DNA of 64,000 nt, from the NCBI GenBank assembly GCA_019232625.1, contig JAFANP010000044.1, positions 20,208-84,207 of the forward strand, in the 5' to 3' direction. Positions 35,321 to 45,010 of the stretch are shown in pieces. The translations under genes and the position numbers were made by a program. The stretch comes from Alphaproteobacteria bacterium (GTDB lineage Bacteria; Pseudomonadota; Alphaproteobacteria; Sphingomonadales; Sphingomonadaceae). Under the pieces are notes generated by a model. The model saw nothing but the letters and a program-made list of their open reading frames with translations, ran no database searches and was not told the origin of the DNA. Position 1 is the first letter of the stretch; each line of letters starts with the position of its first letter.

Positions 35321-35327
35321 TTCCCGC

Positions 35328-36278
35328 TCACCCTTCCCAGGCGAACTTCATCAGCAAGGTCCGTTGCAGCGGGTTGTAATTGTCGTCCGAGGCGATCCAC
35401 ACGATCGTCCGCCCGCCCTCCTGCGTGACGCTCAGCGCCTCGAGATTGTCGGTGGCGATCGGTGCCCGGAAGTCGGCTATCTCCTCCGCGTCGAGCCGTC
35501 CCGGCCCCGCCCGGCGCAGCAAGGCGAGCTTCGCCGTCACCCCCTCCAGCCAGGCGAAGCGGCGGTTGAGGACGAGGATCCGCCCGTCCGGGAGCCGGCC
35601 CGCATCCGTCGCCCGGTAGCCGCGCGGCGGGGTGTAGGTGAGCGCCCGCGCCGGCGTACCAGGCCGTGCCGGATCGCCGTCGAAGAGCAAGGCCGGCCCG
35701 CCTTCGCCCCGGCCCTCGGAGAAGAGAAGGAAGCGGCCGCCGCGTAGGCCGACCAGCGCCTCGCCGCCGCGATTGCTCGGCCAGCGCCGCATGGCCGGCG
35801 GCCGCGCCGACGAGACCGCGTGGAACCCCGGGCGCCGGAACCGCCACAGCGCGTTGCTCCGCTCGAAGCTGAGCCAGACGTCGTCGCCTTCCGCCCACAT
35901 CCCCTCTATGTCGCGCTCCTCCTTGGAGTCCGCCGAGCCCGGGCCCTCGGCAAGCGGGGCGATGCGGGCCTTCACCGGCGACCGCCCTTCCGGCACCGGG
36001 AAGCGGATCATCCAGCCGGCATCGCTGAACGCGAGCACCGCGCCCCGCTCGACATGCATCGCCGAGAGGCCGCCGAAGCGGCCGTCGTTGCTGGAAAGGC
36101 GCCATCCGCCCAGATAGCGCAGCGGCCCGAGCCGCACCCGCGACGGCGCGCTGGCATCGAGCGGGAGCGGCTCCGCCCAGACCAGGCTCACGGCCGGCGG
36201 GGCGGCGCGCGGCACGTCGGCGACGGGCGCGAAAGTGGCGAGCAGCAGCAGGGCCGCCAGGGCGAACAACAGGCGCAT
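35328..36278 (-). CDS. Esterase-like phytase family protein (secreted)
   Basis: 316 residues with a signal peptide (MRLLFALAALLLLATFAPVA). The mature protein matches the esterase-like/phytase-like beta-propeller family (PF13449), with motifs RLSSNDGRFGGLSAM, FSDAGWMIRF, RDIEGMWAEGDDVWLSFERSN and TDNLEALSV; the acidic residues (DIEG, DNLEA) are typical for calcium-assisted sites. The activity is predicted, not proven, and a lipoprotein or extracellular location is likely. The start at 36278 is preferred because it gives a clean signal peptide. It is flanked by tandem REP-like repeats at its 3' end. Confidence 0.82.
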   Translation of the reverse strand: MRLLFALAALLLLATFAPVADVPRAAPPAVSLVWAEPLPLDASAPSRVRLGPLRYLGGWRLSSNDGRFGGLSAMHVERGAVLAFSDAGWMIRFPVPEGRSPVKARIAPLAEGPGSADSKEERDIEGMWAEGDDVWLSFERSNALWRFRRPGFHAVSSARPPAMRRWPSNRGGEALVGLRGGRFLLFSEGRGEGGPALLFDGDPARPGTPARALTYTPPRGYRATDAGRLPDGRILVLNRRFAWLEGVTAKLALLRRAGPGRLDAEEIADFRAPIATDNLEALSVTQEGGRTIVWIASDDNYNPLQRTLLMKFAWEG

Positions 36279-36432
36279 TGCGCGGGTCCCTAGCGCCCGG
36301 CCGCCCCGCCCGCGAGCCTGAACGGCGGCTGACACCTCCATTCAGGCCGGGCTCAAGCGAATCGGCCTAGACGGGCAGCATAAGGGATGCGGCCGGCGAG
36401 ATGCCTCAAGGCCATCCAAGAGGAGATTCGGA

Positions 36433-36840
36433 ATGTTCAAGACGCTCACCCTCTCCGCCGTCGCCGCCGCGACCGCCCTCACCGTCGTTCCGGCGGCCGC
36501 CAGCGCCCAGGGCTACGGCTATTACAATGACGGCTATAGCCGCTCGTACGATCGCGGTTATGCCCGGGACGGCTATTATGGCGATCGCCGCGCTTATTAC
36601 GGCAACCGCAGCTATTACGGGAACCGCAACTACCGTTACAACGGCCGCGGCTGCAGCGGCACGACCGGCGCGATCGTCGGCGGCGTGGCCGGCGCCCTGC
36701 TCGGCCGCGAGGTCGGGCGCAGTTCGGGCCGGGGCTATTATCGCCGCGGCGGCAGCGGCACGACCGGCGCCATCCTCGGCGGCGCCTTGGGTGCCCTCGC
36801 CGGCAACGCCGTCGGCAAGTCGAGCTGCCGCTACCGCTAA
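36433..36840 (+). CDS. Glycine-zipper 2TM domain protein
   Basis: 135 residues: signal peptide MFKTLTLSAVAAATALTVVP, a tyrosine/arginine/asparagine-rich linker (about 26-72), and two glycine-zipper segments (TTGAIVGGVAGALLGREVG, TTGAILGGALGALAGNAVG) that form membrane-associated helix pairs. Such proteins are small envelope components, similar to outer-membrane lipoprotein SlyB-like families, but no cysteine lipobox is present. A GAGGAG ribosome site lies 7 bases upstream. A strong terminator follows. Function is unknown. Confidence 0.85.
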   Translation: MFKTLTLSAVAAATALTVVPAAASAQGYGYYNDGYSRSYDRGYARDGYYGDRRAYYGNRSYYGNRNYRYNGRGCSGTTGAIVGGVAGALLGREVGRSSGRGYYRRGGSGTTGAILGGALGALAGNAVGKSSCRYR

Positions 36841-36876
36841 ACGCTTTGCTTACCCTCCTGTCGCGTAATGAGGGCG

Positions 36877-36918
36877 GGGCCGGCACTCCTCACCGAGGGG
36901 TGCCGGCCCTTTGTTTTT
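36877..36918 (+). terminator. Strong rho-independent terminator
   Basis: A 15-bp stem (GGGCCGGCACTCCTC paired with GAGGGGTGCCGGCCC, one T-G wobble), a 3-nt loop (ACC) and a T tract TTTGTTTTT follow the glycine-zipper gene. Confidence 0.92.
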
Positions 36919-36987
36919 CGCGAAGGGGTGAAGGCGACGGTCACCGGCCCGCGCAGGCTTGAACGACTTCGCACCGCCAGTGCGCCC

Positions 36988-37001
36988 GGTAACTGTCCCC
37001 A
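36988..37001. repeat. Degenerate half of the rpmB-linked repeat arm
   Basis: GGTAACTGTCCCCA matches the outer arm of the 69-bp repeat at 35308-35320 with one central mismatch, just upstream of the cobT stop. Probably a remnant of the same repeat family; the match is short. Confidence 0.35.
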
Positions 37002-37013
37002 CCCCACCCCCGC

Positions 37014-38864
37014 TCAGGCGCGCCGGCGATAGCCTTCCGCCTTCGGGTCGAACAGCGCGGCGAGCTGCTCGATGATCGTGCCGCCGAGCTGCTCCGCGTC
37101 CATGATGGTGACGGCGCGGGCGTAGTAGCGGGTGACGTCGTGGCCGATGCCGATGGCGATCAGCTCCACCGGCGAGCGCGCCTCGATCCAGCCGATCACC
37201 TGGCGCAGGTGGCGCTCCAGATAGGTCCCGCTGTTCACCGACAGGGTCGAATCGTCGACCGGCGCGCCGTCCGAGATGACCATCAGGATGCGCCGCTCCT
37301 CGGACCTGGCGACGAGGCGATTATGCGCCCAGAGCAGGGCCTCGCCGTCGATATTCTCCTTGAGCAGCCCCTCGCGCATCATCAGGCCGAGGTTGCGCCG
37401 CGCCCGCCGCCAGGGCTCGTCGGCGGCCTTGTAGACGATGTGGCGCAGGTCGTTCAGCCGCCCGGGATGCGGCGGCCGCCCCTGGCTCAGCCACAGCTCG
37501 CGTGCCTGGCCGCCCTTCCAGGCGCGGGTGGTGAAGCCGAGTATCTCGACCTTCACACCGCAACGCTCGAGCGTCCGCGCGAGGATGTCCGCCGAGATGG
37601 CCGCGATCGAGATCGGCCGGCCCCGCATCGATCCCGAATTGTCGATGAGCAGGCTCACCACCGTGTCGCGAAACTCCGTCTCGCGCTCGACCTTGTAGGA
37701 GAGCGAATGCGCCGGGTTGACGACGACCCGGGCAAGCCGCGCGGCGTCGAGCAGCCCTTCCTCCTGGTCGAAATCCCAGCTTCGCGACTGCTGGGCCATC
37801 AGCCGCCGCTGCAGGCGGTTGGCGAGCTTGGTGACCGCGCCCTGCAAGTGGGTCAGCTGCTGGTCGAGATAGGCCCTAAGCCGGCCGAGCTCCGCCTCGT
37901 CGCACAGCTCCGCGGCGCCGATCACCTCGTCGTAGCGGGTGGTGTGGATGCGATAGTCGAATTGCGGCGGCAGATCGGAGAGCGGACGGTTGGGCCGGAC
38001 GGGCATCATCCCCTCCTCGCCCTCGTCGCCTAGGCCGTCGTCGGCCTCGCCCATCTCCTGGTCGTCATACTCGCCCTCGCTCTCGTCCTCGGAGCGCTCC
38101 CCCTGCTCGGCGCGGATCTCGGCCTCGCCCTCGCCCGAGGAATCCTCGCTCTCGTCCTCGCCCTCCTCGCCTTCGGCCTCGTCGCCGCCCTCGCCATCCT
38201 CTCCCTCGTCCGGATCCGGCTCCGGCTCGAGATCGCCCTCGACCAGCTCGAGGTCCTTGAGCACCTTCGCCGCCAGCGCCGCGAAGGCGGCCTGGTCGTC
38301 GATCGCGAGGCCGAGCGCGTCGAGATCGGCGCCGGCTTTCTCCTCGATCCAGGCGGCGACCATGTCGAGGCCGGCCTGCGCCGCCTTGGGAGGCGCCTCG
38401 CCGGTCAGCCGCTCGCGCACCAGCAGCCCGAGGGCCGTGTCGAGCGGCACCTCCGCCTTGCTGCGGGCGCGAGTGATCGGATCGGTGCGCATCCGCATCT
38501 CGGTCGCGCGGGCGAGGTTGGCGCGTACCCCGTCCATCGCCCGGGCGCCGAGCGCCTCGACCCGCGCCTGCTCGGCCGCGTCGAACACGGCGCGGGCGAT
38601 CTCGTCCGCCGGGGCGGCGCGGGCGTGGAGCTGGGGGCTATGGTGCCGGAGCTTCAGCGCGGCGGCGTCGGCGAAGCCGCGCGCCTCGGCCACCTCGCGC
38701 TCGGGCAGGGTCCGTCCCGGCATCGGCACCTTCAGCGACTTGCCGGCGGCGGCGGGCGCCTCGGCGGTGAAGGCGAGCTCCACCTCTGGCTCCCGCGCCA
38801 GAGCGCGCGCCGCGCCGGTCAGCACCTGGCGAAAGGCTTCGAGCGGATTGTCCTTGTCGGCCAT
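37014..38864 (-). CDS. cobT: CobT-like cobaltochelatase subunit
   Basis: 616 residues with the CobT architecture: an N-terminal helical domain, an acidic Glu/Asp/Ser-rich linker (about 205-285), then a VWA-type domain with the MIDAS motif DNSGSM and matching acidic and threonine residues. Such proteins bind the CobS AAA+ ATPase to load cobalt into hydrogenobyrinate a,c-diamide. CobS and CobN are not adjacent, so cobalt insertion in this organism cannot be deduced. In sphingomonads solitary CobT/CobS pairs may have another VWA-AAA+ chaperone role. It is 46 bp downstream of amn on the same strand. Confidence 0.88.
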   Translation of the reverse strand: MADKDNPLEAFRQVLTGAARALAREPEVELAFTAEAPAAAGKSLKVPMPGRTLPEREVAEARGFADAAALKLRHHSPQLHARAAPADEIARAVFDAAEQARVEALGARAMDGVRANLARATEMRMRTDPITRARSKAEVPLDTALGLLVRERLTGEAPPKAAQAGLDMVAAWIEEKAGADLDALGLAIDDQAAFAALAAKVLKDLELVEGDLEPEPDPDEGEDGEGGDEAEGEEGEDESEDSSGEGEAEIRAEQGERSEDESEGEYDDQEMGEADDGLGDEGEEGMMPVRPNRPLSDLPPQFDYRIHTTRYDEVIGAAELCDEAELGRLRAYLDQQLTHLQGAVTKLANRLQRRLMAQQSRSWDFDQEEGLLDAARLARVVVNPAHSLSYKVERETEFRDTVVSLLIDNSGSMRGRPISIAAISADILARTLERCGVKVEILGFTTRAWKGGQARELWLSQGRPPHPGRLNDLRHIVYKAADEPWRRARRNLGLMMREGLLKENIDGEALLWAHNRLVARSEERRILMVISDGAPVDDSTLSVNSGTYLERHLRQVIGWIEARSPVELIAIGIGHDVTRYYARAVTIMDAEQLGGTIIEQLAALFDPKAEGYRRRA

Positions 38865-38910
38865 CAGGCGCGATGTAGGCGGCGGCCCGGGCGTTGGGAA
38901 TAGCGGCCCG

Positions 38911-40365
38911 TTACCGGAACGGCGGCTCGTCGAAGCTCCTGAGCTTGCGCGAATGGAGCTGGCGGCCTTCGTTCCTGAGGATCCTCAGCGTCTCGATGCC
39001 GATCCTGAGGTGCTGGCTGATCGCCCGCTCGTAAAAGGCGTTGGCCTGGCCCGGCAGCTTGATCTCGCCGTGGAGCGGCTTGTCGGAGACGCACAGCAGG
39101 GTCCCGTAGGGAACGCGGAAGCGATAGCCCTGGGCGGCGACGGTCGCCGATTCCATGTCGATCGCGACGGCCCGCGACTGGTTGAAGCGCAGCGCCGACG
39201 ATTGGTAGCGCAGCTCCCAGTTGCGATCGTCGGTGGTGACGACGGTGCCGGTGCGAAGGCGCCGCTTCAGCTGCTGCGGCGCCTCGCCGGTGACTTCCGC
39301 GGCGGCGTCGTAGAGCGCCTGCTGGATCTCGGCGATCGGCGGGATGGGCACCTCGACGGGCAGGCTCGAATCGAGCACATGATCGTCGCGCAGATAGGCG
39401 TGGGCGAGGACGTAGTCGCCGATCGTCTGGCTCGGCCTCAGGCCCCCGCAATGGCCGATCATCAGCCACACTTCCGGCCGCAGCACGGCGAGATGGTCGC
39501 AGATCGTCTTGGCGTTCGAGGGGCCCACCCCGATGTTGACGAGGGTAATGCCGCCGCCGTTCGGCGCGATCAGGTGGTAGGCCGGCATCTGCACCTTGCG
39601 CCAGGCGCCGGCGGCGACGTCCGCCACCGGATCGGCGGTGTCGCGCGTGACGAACACGCCGCCCGGGGCGGAGAGCGCCTCGTAGGGGCTGTCCTCGCGG
39701 CGCAGCTCCTCGGCCGCCCAGCGGACGAACTCGTCGACGTAGCGGACATAGTTGGTGAACAGCAGGTAGCGCTGGGTGTGCTCCACCGGCGTGCCGGTAT
39801 AGTGCCGCAGCCGCGCCAGGCTGAAATCCACCCGCGGCCCGTCGAACAGGGCGAGCGGGCGGTCGGCGTGGCGGGCGAAGTCCCATGTTCCGTCCGCCAC
39901 CTCGTCGCCGATATGCGACAGCTCGGTGGCCGGGAACCAGCGGCTTAGGTCGGCGGCGTGGGCGCCGTCGAGGCGCAGGTCGTCGGTGCCGTCGAGGACG
40001 TAGGGATAGGGTATCTCGCTCGCCGAGCGGCCGACCGAGATCTCCACCTGATAGTCGCGCACCAGATATTCGAGCTGCTCGACCAGATATTTGCGGAAGT
40101 GGCGCGGCCGCGCGACGCTGATCGCATAGCGCCCGGGCTGGTTGACCCGGCCGAACGCGCGCGGCGGGAATTTCGGCGGCTGGTCGAAGCTGTAGTCGAC
40201 GCGCAGCTCGGGATAGGCGAACAGCCCCGCGGCGCGGGCGGCGGCGTCGGGCCGCTCGCCGTTCCTCAGATAGCGGGCGAGGGCGTTGCGGAGGGCTGCG
40301 ACGGAATCGTCGAACATGTCGCAGAGCGAATCGATGACCGCGGGAATCTCGTCGAGCCGGGTCAA
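38911..40365 (-). CDS. amn: AMP nucleosidase
   Basis: Hydrolyses AMP to adenine and ribose 5-phosphate. The N-terminal domain is followed by the phosphorylase-like catalytic domain: [32 protein letters not shown], and [19 protein letters not shown], and the C-terminal [17 protein letters not shown] start at 40365 gives 484 residues, the length of the E. coli enzyme; a shorter start at 40318 ([10 protein letters not shown]) is the alternative. The next gene, cobT, follows by 46 bp on the same strand. The start site should be treated as provisional. Confidence 0.9.
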   Translation of the reverse strand: MTRLDEIPAVIDSLCDMFDDSVAALRNALARYLRNGERPDAAARAAGLFAYPELRVDYSFDQPPKFPPRAFGRVNQPGRYAISVARPRHFRKYLVEQLEYLVRDYQVEISVGRSASEIPYPYVLDGTDDLRLDGAHAADLSRWFPATELSHIGDEVADGTWDFARHADRPLALFDGPRVDFSLARLRHYTGTPVEHTQRYLLFTNYVRYVDEFVRWAAEELRREDSPYEALSAPGGVFVTRDTADPVADVAAGAWRKVQMPAYHLIAPNGGGITLVNIGVGPSNAKTICDHLAVLRPEVWLMIGHCGGLRPSQTIGDYVLAHAYLRDDHVLDSSLPVEVPIPPIAEIQQALYDAAAEVTGEAPQQLKRRLRTGTVVTTDDRNWELRYQSSALRFNQSRAVAIDMESATVAAQGYRFRVPYGTLLCVSDKPLHGEIKLPGQANAFYERAISQHLRIGIETLRILRNEGRQLHSRKLRSFDEPPFR

Positions 40366-40717
40366 AGCGGCCGCTCCGGGGCGGGGGAGGCGGGATGTCC
40401 GGGTGCTTTCATGGGAAGCGCATAAGCCAAGAGCCCGGCAGCCGGAAGGGCGAGAGTGGCCGAAACGCCACGCCCCGCGCGCTTTCGCATCGCCGCCTGT
40501 GGGTAAGTCTGTTTGCAAGCCAATTAGCGTCTTGGTGCAGCCCCTTGCGTCCGCTAACGGGAGCGAAGCGATTCTGGCGGGGGAATCCTTGAAACCGGCG
40601 AAGGAGACGAGGAGCGGGGGCCCGCATCTCGCACTCCGACACACAGATGCAACACAGCCGGTGCAAGGGCGCGTCCGCAGGTCTTACTGACACGCAGCCA
40701 CCAAGGGGTTGAGGGAA
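40366..40717. other. 352-bp intergenic region, divergent amn / TonB receptor B
   Basis: Contains the presumed promoters for both divergent genes. No tRNA, riboswitch or clear terminator was recognised. An AT-poor sequence with no obvious long inverted repeat; nothing else could be identified. Confidence 0.5.
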
Positions 40718-43700
40718 ATGAGAAAGTTCAGTTTGTTGTGCGCGGCCGCCGCGGTCGTCGCGCCGGTTTCCGCTTATGCTCAGGAGACGACGTCGACGAT
40801 CGCCGGAAGCGTCACGGCGAACGGCCAGCCGGTGTCGAACGCCGAGGTGGTCATCACCCACGTCCCCTCGGGCACCGTCAACCGCACCACCACCGACGGC
40901 ACCGGCGGGTTCACCGCCAGTGGTCTTCGCGTCGGCGGCCCCTACACGGTGGTGGTCACCGCGCCGGGCTACGCCTCGACCCAGGTCACCGACATCAGCA
41001 CGGTCATCGGCGAGGCGTTCCGCCTCCCGCTCGAGCTCCAGCCCGAAGGCCAGGAGATCGTCGTCACGGCCTCCCGCGTCCCCGGCGCCGGAACGATCTC
41101 GCAGGGCCCGGCGACGGTGCTCGGCGCCGAGCAGATCCGCAACGTCGCCTCGGTCAACCGCGACATCCGCGATCTCGCCGCGCGCGACCCCTTCGCCCGC
41201 CTCGACGACAGCCCCTCGGGCGGCCGCGCCGTCTCCTTCGCGGGCCAGAATGCGCGCTACAACCGCTTCACCGTGGACGGCGTGCCGATCAGCGACAATT
41301 TCGGCCTCAACCCCGACGCGCTGCCGAGCCGCCGCAGCCCGATCCCGCTGGACGCCATCGGCCAGTTCCAGTCCCGCGTCGCCCCGTTCGACGTGCGCGA
41401 GGGCAATTTCCAGGGCGGCGTGATCAACGTCATCCTGCGCTCGGGCACCAACGATTTCCAGGGCACCGGCTTCTACAGCTACACCGACGACTCGCTTACG
41501 GGTAAGCGCACCAGGAACCTGCGCGTCACCCTGCCGAGCTTCAGCAGCAAGGATTACGGCGCCGAGATTTCCGGCCCGATCATCAAGGACAAATTGTTCT
41601 TCATGGTCGCCGGCGAGCGAATCCGCGCCGGCACTCCGATCCCCGAGGGGCCGATCGACAACAATGCCGGCGCGGCCGTTCCCGGCCTCACCCAGGCGAC
41701 GGTCGACCGCATCCGCTCGATCGTCCAGACCAAATATCATTACGAGACCGGCGGGGTCCTCAACAATTCCAAGGACATGGACGACCGCCTCGTCGCCAGG
41801 CTCGACGCCAACCTGAGCGACACCCAGCGGGCCTCGCTGACCTACGCCTACACCAAGGACTCGATCCAGTTTAACCAGAACAGCTTCATCACCCCGCCGC
41901 CGGGCCTCGGCCTCGAATCGAACGGCTACATCTCGTCGAACCGGCTCCACATCGGCGTGTTCAACCTGAACTCCGACTGGACCGACAATTTCTCGACCGA
42001 GGCGCGCGTCTTCTACAAGGACTATAAGCGCGGCCAGGACCCGATCCTGGGCCGCGGCTTCGCCCAGGTCCGCGTCTGCGCGGCCGAGACGTCCGACCGC
42101 GCCACCGGCGCGCCGACCAGCACGACCGAGTCGACCAGCTGCCCGAACGGCGTGCCGATCGTCAGCTTCGGCCCGGACATCTCTCGCCAGACCAACGCGC
42201 TGACCAGCAACACCTGGGGCGGCCTGTTCCAGGGCCGCTTCCAGAGCGGCTCGCACGACCTCCGGGCGTTCGGCGAGTTCCAGGCGACGCACATCTTCAA
42301 CTCGTTCCTGCAGCGCAGCGCCGGCGATTATTATTTCGACTCGATCGCCGACCTCCAGGCGGGCAACGCCCAGCGTCTCCAATATGCCAACGCCGTGCCC
42401 TCGCTGGTCCCCGAGGACGCCGCCGCGCGCTTCGGCTACAACCTCTACACGGTCGGCGTTCAGGACAATTGGCGGCTGCTCGACAACCTCAACGTGATCA
42501 TGGGCTTCCGCTACGATTCCTACGGCGGCTCGACCAAGGCGGCGGTCAACCCGAACTTCATCGCCCGCTACGGCTTCCCGAACAACGCCTACATCAGCGG
42601 CCGCGACCTGTTCCAGCCGCGCTTCGGCTTCGATTTCAAGCCGACGCGCCGCATCAGCGTCCGCGGCGGCGTCGGCATCTTCGGCGGCGGCACCCCCGAC
42701 GTCTACGTGTCGAACAGCTTCTCCAACACCGGCATCCTCACCAACAGCATCGACGTTCGCCAGCAGAATAACGGCGCCTTCACCGGCACCGGGGTGAACG
42801 CCGTCAACGGCGCCGCCCTCCTGACCAATGTCAACCCGGCCGTCATCCCGACGGCGGCGAACACGCTGCTGTCGGCGGCGGCGGTGTCGACCACGTCGAC
42901 CACCAACGCGCTCGATCCGAACTTCAAGCTGCCGTCCCAGTGGCGGGCCACCTTGTCGGCGGACTACAGGGCGAATCTCGGTCCGCTCGGCGACGGCTGG
43001 CGCTTCGGCTTCGACCTGTTCTTCTCCAAGGTGCGCAACCAGGTCTTCTTCACCGACATCCGCTCGCAGCTGACCGGCACCACCACGCCGGACGGGCGCC
43101 CGCGCTACCAGCCGGTCACCCGCAACGCCAACGGCACGGTCAATTTCGGCGACACCGGCACCGACATCCTGCTGACCAACACCAACAAGGGCCGCAGCTA
43201 CGTGGCCGTCGCGCGGTTCGACAAGAGCTTCGACTTCGGCCTCACCGCTTATGGCAGCTTCACCTACCAGGACGTGAAGGACCAGGCGCCGGCGACCTCG
43301 TCGACGGCGGGCTCCAACTATCTGAACGGCGCCTTCTTCGATCCGAACCGGGTGCAGTACGGAATCGCGAACGACCAGGTGAAGTACAGCATCAAGTACG
43401 GCCTGACCTACGACCACGCCTTCTTCGGCGACTACAAGACGCGGATCGCGCTGTTCGGCCAGACCCGCATCGGCCACCCGTACAGCTTCACCTTCACCGA
43501 TCCGAGCGGCGGCCGCAGCAGCGTCTTCGGAACGACGGGCAGCGGCACCAACGGCACCAGCGGTGCGCGCTACCTGCTCTACGTCCCGACGATCGGCGGC
43601 GACGCCAAGGTGTCGTACGACAGCGCGGCCACCCAGGCGGCGCTCGAGAACCTCATCAACAACAGCAAGCTCAAGGGCTATCAGGGCCAGGTCGCTCCGC

Positions 43701-44062
43701 GCAACGTCTTCCACTCCCGCTGGTACACCAAGATGGACCTCCATCTGGAGCAGGAGATCCCGGGCTTCTTCGGCCGCTCGCGCTTCTCGGTGTTCGCGGA
43801 CATCGAGAATTTCGGGAACTTCCTCAATCACAATTGGGGCCAGATCCAGGAGTATAGCTTCCCGTACAACGTCTCGGTGGTGCGCGTGCAGTGCCTCACC
43901 GCGCCGGTCGCGACGGGGACGGCGCCGGGCGCCGCGCTTGCGGCGAACTCGGGCGCGGCCTGCGCCCAGTATCGCTACTCCTCGTTCACCTCGCCGGCGG
44001 CGCAGGTCTATTCGCGCCAGTCGCTCTACGCGATCCGGATCGGCGCCCGCTTCTCCTTCTGA
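40718..44062 (+). CDS. TonB-dependent receptor B (Oar-like, carboxypeptidase-regulatory N-domain)
   Basis: 1114 residues with a signal peptide (MRKFSLLCAAAAVVAPVSAYA). After it, residues about 24-108 are a carboxypeptidase-regulatory-like beta-sandwich (TIAGSVTANGQPVSNAEVVIT), followed by the plug (IVVTASRVPGAGTIS, DGVPISDNFGLN) and a large barrel ending RFSF. This is the Oar/CarboxypepD_reg-like type of receptor, often involved in uptake of large or proteinaceous ligands; the substrate here is unknown. The ATG at 40718 is preferred; a TTG nine bases upstream is also in frame. A strong hairpin terminator follows. Confidence 0.92.
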   Translation: MRKFSLLCAAAAVVAPVSAYAQETTSTIAGSVTANGQPVSNAEVVITHVPSGTVNRTTTDGTGGFTASGLRVGGPYTVVVTAPGYASTQVTDISTVIGEAFRLPLELQPEGQEIVVTASRVPGAGTISQGPATVLGAEQIRNVASVNRDIRDLAARDPFARLDDSPSGGRAVSFAGQNARYNRFTVDGVPISDNFGLNPDALPSRRSPIPLDAIGQFQSRVAPFDVREGNFQGGVINVILRSGTNDFQGTGFYSYTDDSLTGKRTRNLRVTLPSFSSKDYGAEISGPIIKDKLFFMVAGERIRAGTPIPEGPIDNNAGAAVPGLTQATVDRIRSIVQTKYHYETGGVLNNSKDMDDRLVARLDANLSDTQRASLTYAYTKDSIQFNQNSFITPPPGLGLESNGYISSNRLHIGVFNLNSDWTDNFSTEARVFYKDYKRGQDPILGRGFAQVRVCAAETSDRATGAPTSTTESTSCPNGVPIVSFGPDISRQTNALTSNTWGGLFQGRFQSGSHDLRAFGEFQATHIFNSFLQRSAGDYYFDSIADLQAGNAQRLQYANAVPSLVPEDAAARFGYNLYTVGVQDNWRLLDNLNVIMGFRYDSYGGSTKAAVNPNFIARYGFPNNAYISGRDLFQPRFGFDFKPTRRISVRGGVGIFGGGTPDVYVSNSFSNTGILTNSIDVRQQNNGAFTGTGVNAVNGAALLTNVNPAVIPTAANTLLSAAAVSTTSTTNALDPNFKLPSQWRATLSADYRANLGPLGDGWRFGFDLFFSKVRNQVFFTDIRSQLTGTTTPDGRPRYQPVTRNANGTVNFGDTGTDILLTNTNKGRSYVAVARFDKSFDFGLTAYGSFTYQDVKDQAPATSSTAGSNYLNGAFFDPNRVQYGIANDQVKYSIKYGLTYDHAFFGDYKTRIALFGQTRIGHPYSFTFTDPSGGRSSVFGTTGSGTNGTSGARYLLYVPTIGGDAKVSYDSAATQAALENLINNSKLKGYQGQVAPRNVFHSRWYTKMDLHLEQEIPGFFGRSRFSVFADIENFGNFLNHNWGQIQEYSFPYNVSVVRVQCLTAPVATGTAPGAALAANSGAACAQYRYSSFTSPAAQVYSRQSLYAIRIGARFSF

Positions 44063-44090
44063 GGCGCGGCGCCCTCGCGGGCAGCAAAGA

Positions 44091-44125
44091 AACCGCCGGC
44101 GGGCACCCCCGCCGGCGGTTTTCCT
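44091..44125. terminator. Bidirectional rho-independent terminator
   Basis: A perfect 13-bp stem (AACCGCCGGCGGG / CCCGCCGGCGGTT) with a 4-nt loop; TTTTCC follows on the plus strand and TTTCTTTGCT on the minus strand. It separates receptor B from the LytTR regulator, which are convergent. Confidence 0.9.
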
Positions 44126-44141
44126 TTGTAGCGCAGCGAGC

Positions 44142-44172
44142 AGGTGGATGCCGGATCAAGTCCGGCATGACG
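44142..44172. repeat. 31-bp dispersed palindromic repeat, copy 1
   Basis: A 31-bp sequence containing the palindrome GCCGGATCAAGTCCGGC, identical to bases 63019-63049. It lies between a terminator and the LytTR gene end. Probably a dispersed intergenic repeat, not a gene part. Confidence 0.82.
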
Positions 44173-44215
44173 ACGAAAGGGCGCGGGCGGCTTTCCCAGG
44201 CACGCATTGCGTCCC

Positions 44216-45010
44216 TCAGGCGCTCTCCTGGGCGCCGCGGGCGAGGATGGTGCGCACCGCGCCCCGGTAGGAGCGGCCGACCGGCAGGGTGACGCCGCGG
44301 TCGGTCACCACCTGGTAGCTGCCGGTGGCGCGGCGTCGGACGCTGACCACCCGGCCGCGATCGACGATGTTGGAGCGGTGGATGCGCAGGAAGCGCTGCG
44401 GGTTGAGCCGGTCGGCCATCCCGGTCACCGATTCCCGGTGGAGGTAGGACGCCTCGCCGACGAACAGGCGGACATATTCGCCCTCCGCCGCCACCCGCTC
44501 CACCTTGTCCAGGTCGACGCGGATGCTCTCGCCGCGGGACTGGACCCACAAATGGCTGCTCTCGCCCAATTCGGCGTTGCGCTCGCGGCGCAGCGTCTCC
44601 AGCTGCCCGGCGAGCTCGCGCAGCCGCTCGTTGGCGCTGCGATCGACCAGCGCCTGGCGCACCCGCTGCATCGCGGTCTCCAGCCGCGTCAGCCGCACCG
44701 GCTTGGTGAGGAAGTCGATCGCGCCGGTGTCGAAGGCGGTGGCGGCGAAATGCGGGAAGGCGGTGACGAAGACGATGAGCGGCTTGGGCCCTTCGCCGCG
44801 CGCGAGCGATTCGACGACGTCGAAGCCGTCGAGCAGGGGCATCTCGATGTCGAGCAGGACGGCGTCGGGCCGAAGCGCGACGATCTGGTCGAGCGCCGCC
44901 TTGCCGCTCGACGCGCTGCCGACCAGGTCCAGGTCGGGAAAGCGGCCGACGAGGTCGCGCAGCCGGTCGAGCGCCAGCGATTCGTCGTCGGCGGCGAACA
45001 CCCGGATCAT
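44216..45010 (-). CDS. LytTR-type response regulator
   Basis: 264 residues: a receiver domain (D54 in LLDIEMP, K103 in LTKPVRL) and a C-terminal LytTR DNA-binding domain (about 160-255), with YVRLFVGEASYLHRES and LRIHRSNIVDRGRVVSV as the conserved core. It is translated 4 bp inside the end of the paired LytS-type kinase, so they form a two-component system. In this context it may control the adjacent TonB receptor/TetR locus (inference). LytTR proteins recognise paired direct repeats, which I did not find with confidence here. Confidence 0.92.
   Translation of the reverse strand: MIRVFAADDESLALDRLRDLVGRFPDLDLVGSASSGKAALDQIVALRPDAVLLDIEMPLLDGFDVVESLARGEGPKPLIVFVTAFPHFAATAFDTGAIDFLTKPVRLTRLETAMQRVRQALVDRSANERLRELAGQLETLRRERNAELGESSHLWVQSRGESIRVDLDKVERVAAEGEYVRLFVGEASYLHRESVTGMADRLNPQRFLRIHRSNIVDRGRVVSVRRRATGSYQVVTDRGVTLPVGRSYRGAVRTILARGAQESA

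Noticed and set aside
40366..40717. Riboswitch or small RNA upstream of TonB receptor B
   Set aside because: No conserved aptamer core or terminator hairpin was recognised; there is no support beyond length.
40409..43831. Open frame of 1140 codons, antisense to TonB receptor B
   Set aside because: The product is a repetitive Val/Glu/Asp/Ala-rich sequence with no family; the plus-strand protein has signal peptide, plug and barrel.
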